DNA of 6,829 bases from the NCBI GenBank assembly GCA_030641465.1, contig DAOWHK010000021.1:1-6829 (forward strand), given 5' to 3'. The first letter of the stretch is position 1; the number at the start of each line of letters is the position of its first letter. Positions 5,616-6,829 of this stretch are shown here, one piece after another. The notes under the pieces were generated by a model. The model saw only the letters and a list, made by a program, of their open reading frames with translations. It had not been told where the DNA came from and made no database searches. The position numbers and the translations under genes are program-made. This DNA comes from Parachlamydiales bacterium (GTDB taxonomy: Bacteria > Chlamydiota > Chlamydiia > Chlamydiales > Simkaniaceae).

Positions 5616-6722
5616 TTAGCCAATGCGATCCATAGCTTGCTGGAGCCTTTCCTGAGAATCAAACACATGGCTCTCACCATATTGAGTATCCCGAGGCTCA
5701 ATAATTACCCCAGCTCCTATCGCTAAGTCATAAATGTGTCCGTAAACAGCGTTTTTTTGTTCGAGACTTAGTTGGAAAAACCGATAAGCTGTGGCTGCAC
5801 TAATAGAATTATTTTCGAGTTGGGACAGCTTTATTGGCAACTGGCTTCTTTCTAATGTATCGGGAAGCGCTGTTAGCTGATTCTGTTCGAGAACTAAAAC
5901 CCTTAAATTCGTAAGCTGACCGATTTCGGGGGGAAGCTCTGTTAGATGATTCTGATTGAGAACTAAACCCGTTAAATACATAAGCTGACCGATTTCAGGG
6001 GGAAGCTCTGTTAGATGATTCTGACCGAGAGATAAATACGTTAAATTCTTCAGTAGACCGATTTCAGGGGGAAGAGCTGTTAGATGATTCTCAGAGAGAA
6101 CTAAATACGTTAAATTCGTAAGCTGACCGATTTCGGAGGGAAGCGCTGTTAGATGATTCTGATTGAGATATAAACCCGTTATATTCGTCAGCAGACCGAT
6201 TTCAGGGGGCAAATATCGAAGGTTTGAATTACTTAAGTTGAGATAATCCATATTTTTTACAGCAGGATTCTTCTCAATCCAAGTTCTAAGCTGCGATCTG
6301 ATATCGGCTAAAGGTAGATCTCTAAAATCCTGCTGAGTTAAATGATCCTCACCACCTGGTAGATGACTCCAGAATACTAAAGTAGAGGAGATTTTGATTG
6401 CATTTTCTGCCTCTATAAATCGCTCGACGGAGACGCGCGGTAAGTGAGGTGCTATATCTGGAAGAACTAACCGTAATGTCTGCCTATAAATTTCTTTAAT
6501 AGCCGGTAAATCTATAGCTAGATTAAAGGGTTGTCCTGGGTTTAGATGCTGAAAAACCTGCAGCAATTCACTGTTTACTACCGCACGTGTTTGCCCTTGC
6601 CACTCTCTTAATACTAAGTTTGTAGCTGCAGGGTTTCCCACGTATTCTAATATACGTTGTTGAACCTCAGAAGGGAAGATTGAAAAAGTATTTACATTAG
6701 TCGGAATAGTTGGATTAACCAT
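5616..6722 (-). CDS. F-box-like / leucine-rich repeat protein, candidate host-directed effector
   Basis: 368 residues from ATG 6722-6720 to TAA 5618-5616. Residues about 13-50 (FSIFPSEVQQRILEYVGN, then LREWQGQTRAVV) resemble an F-box: a P-x-E-hydrophobic start, an I-L-x-Y-V core and a late Trp. In eukaryotes this domain binds Skp1 in SCF ubiquitin ligases. A helical linker covers about 70-155. Residues about 158-305 hold six leucine-rich repeats of 23 residues with consensus LxxLxLxQNHLTxLPPEIGQLTNL, the last one diverging. A helical C-terminal cap of about 65 residues follows. There is no N-terminal Sec signal peptide or membrane span, which fits either cytoplasmic location or type III secretion; the secretion route is not visible. 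F-box/LRR fusions are known to be expanded in amoeba-infecting chlamydiae, where recruitment of target proteins to host ubiquitin ligase is the proposed role. LRR assignment is sure; F-box and effector roles are inference. Confidence 0.88.
   Translation of the reverse strand: MVNPTIPTNVNTFSIFPSEVQQRILEYVGNPAATNLVLREWQGQTRAVVNSELLQVFQHLNPGQPFNLAIDLPAIKEIYRQTLRLVLPDIAPHLPRVSVERFIEAENAIKISSTLVFWSHLPGGEDHLTQQDFRDLPLADIRSQLRTWIEKNPAVKNMDYLNLSNSNLRYLPPEIGLLTNITGLYLNQNHLTALPSEIGQLTNLTYLVLSENHLTALPPEIGLLKNLTYLSLGQNHLTELPPEIGQLMYLTGLVLNQNHLTELPPEIGQLTNLRVLVLEQNQLTALPDTLERSQLPIKLSQLENNSISAATAYRFFQLSLEQKNAVYGHIYDLAIGAGVIIEPRDTQYGESHVFDSQERLQQAMDRIG
5872..6216 (-). repeat. Five tandem 69-bp units encoding leucine-rich repeats
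   Basis: Units start at 5872, 5941, 6010, 6079 and 6148, each 69 bases (23 codons) with no length variation. On the plus strand each begins GTTAG(A/C)TGATTCT and contains GACCGATTTC near base 50. Units differ mainly in the middle, where the codons for the solvent-exposed LRR residues lie (for example GATTGAGA, GACCGAGA, CAGAGAGA). High nucleotide identity between units suggests recent duplication or gene conversion and makes copy number likely to vary. Confidence 0.88.
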
Positions 6723-6729
6723 TTAATTA

Positions 6730-6732
6730 CCT
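6730..6732 (-). promoter_or_regulatory. Ribosome binding site of the F-box/LRR gene
   Basis: AGG (within TAGGTAA on the minus strand) lies seven bases before ATG 6722-6720. It is short but well placed and supports that start. Confidence 0.45.
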
Positions 6733-6751
6733 ATTTATTATTAATAATTAA

Positions 6752-6780
6752 ATTATAACAAATAAAGCAATTAGATTAAA
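6752..6780 (-). promoter_or_regulatory. Candidate promoter of the F-box/LRR gene
   Basis: A perfect TATAAT (6757-6752) on the minus strand is preceded after 17 bases by TTTAAT (6780-6775), a poor -35 (three of six), within very AT-rich DNA. Initiation would be near 6745, giving a leader of about 23 bases that includes the AGG site. The gene therefore appears to have its own promoter. Bases 6781-6829 hold nothing else I can name. Confidence 0.42.
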
Positions 6781-6829
6781 TACTTCGATTAATTAAAATA
6801 ATTAGTTGCATTACTATTAAATCAAAGGA

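Noticed and set aside
5576..5616. Hairpin ATAGG/CCTAT (5596-5600, 5612-5616) with a T7 run on the minus strand, as a terminator for the LRR gene.
   Set aside because: The stem is only five pairs with an 11-base loop that begins in the stop codon, and the T-run starts 13 bases away; too weak to call.
5872..6216. CRISPR-like repeat array.
   Set aside because: Units are directly abutting 69-bp repeats without spacers and encode leucine-rich repeats in frame.

Overview
The window looks like chromosomal DNA from a bacterium of the phylum Chlamydiae, most likely an amoeba-associated (Parachlamydiaceae-like) lineage. Two things point there. The first is a type I signal peptidase of about 619 residues with a very large insertion between its catalytic lysine and its C-terminal GDN box, a form known from chlamydiae. 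The second is a protein joining an F-box-like N-terminus to leucine-rich repeats, a type expanded in amoeba-infecting chlamydiae. The DNA is AT-rich, intergenic regions are short, and Shine-Dalgarno sites are weak. The assignment rests on recalled family features, not on a search.

Left part (1-2355, minus strand): an apparent three-gene unit, read right to left. It holds a small exported protein of unknown function, then nicotinate phosphoribosyltransferase (pncB), then nicotinamidase (pncA), which runs off the left edge. pncB and pncA overlap by four bases (ATGA). Together they would turn nicotinamide into nicotinate and then nicotinate mononucleotide, the salvage entry to NAD. The notable point is that the 5' end of pncB is damaged. 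The conserved N-terminal signature TDLYELTMAYG is encoded upstream of the open frame, but a TAA interrupts it at 1893-1895, and that upstream stretch has no ATG, GTG or TTG start before the signature.

Middle (2356-3705): a divergent intergenic region with candidate promoters for both directions and a small palindrome, then a plus-strand gene for a 340-residue exported protein that I do not recognise. Its best promoter match lies so close to the ATG that the mRNA may be leaderless. About 200 bases of AT-rich spacer follow, with a plausible sigma70-type promoter for lepB.

Right part (3706-6829): lepB on the plus strand, convergent with a minus-strand gene for an F-box-like/LRR protein. The LRR region is encoded by five consecutive 69-bp units of very similar sequence. 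The protein is a candidate effector acting on host ubiquitin pathways. A good -10 box and a ribosome binding site lie upstream of it, in the AT-rich right edge.

No tRNA, rRNA, CRISPR array or insertion sequence was seen.
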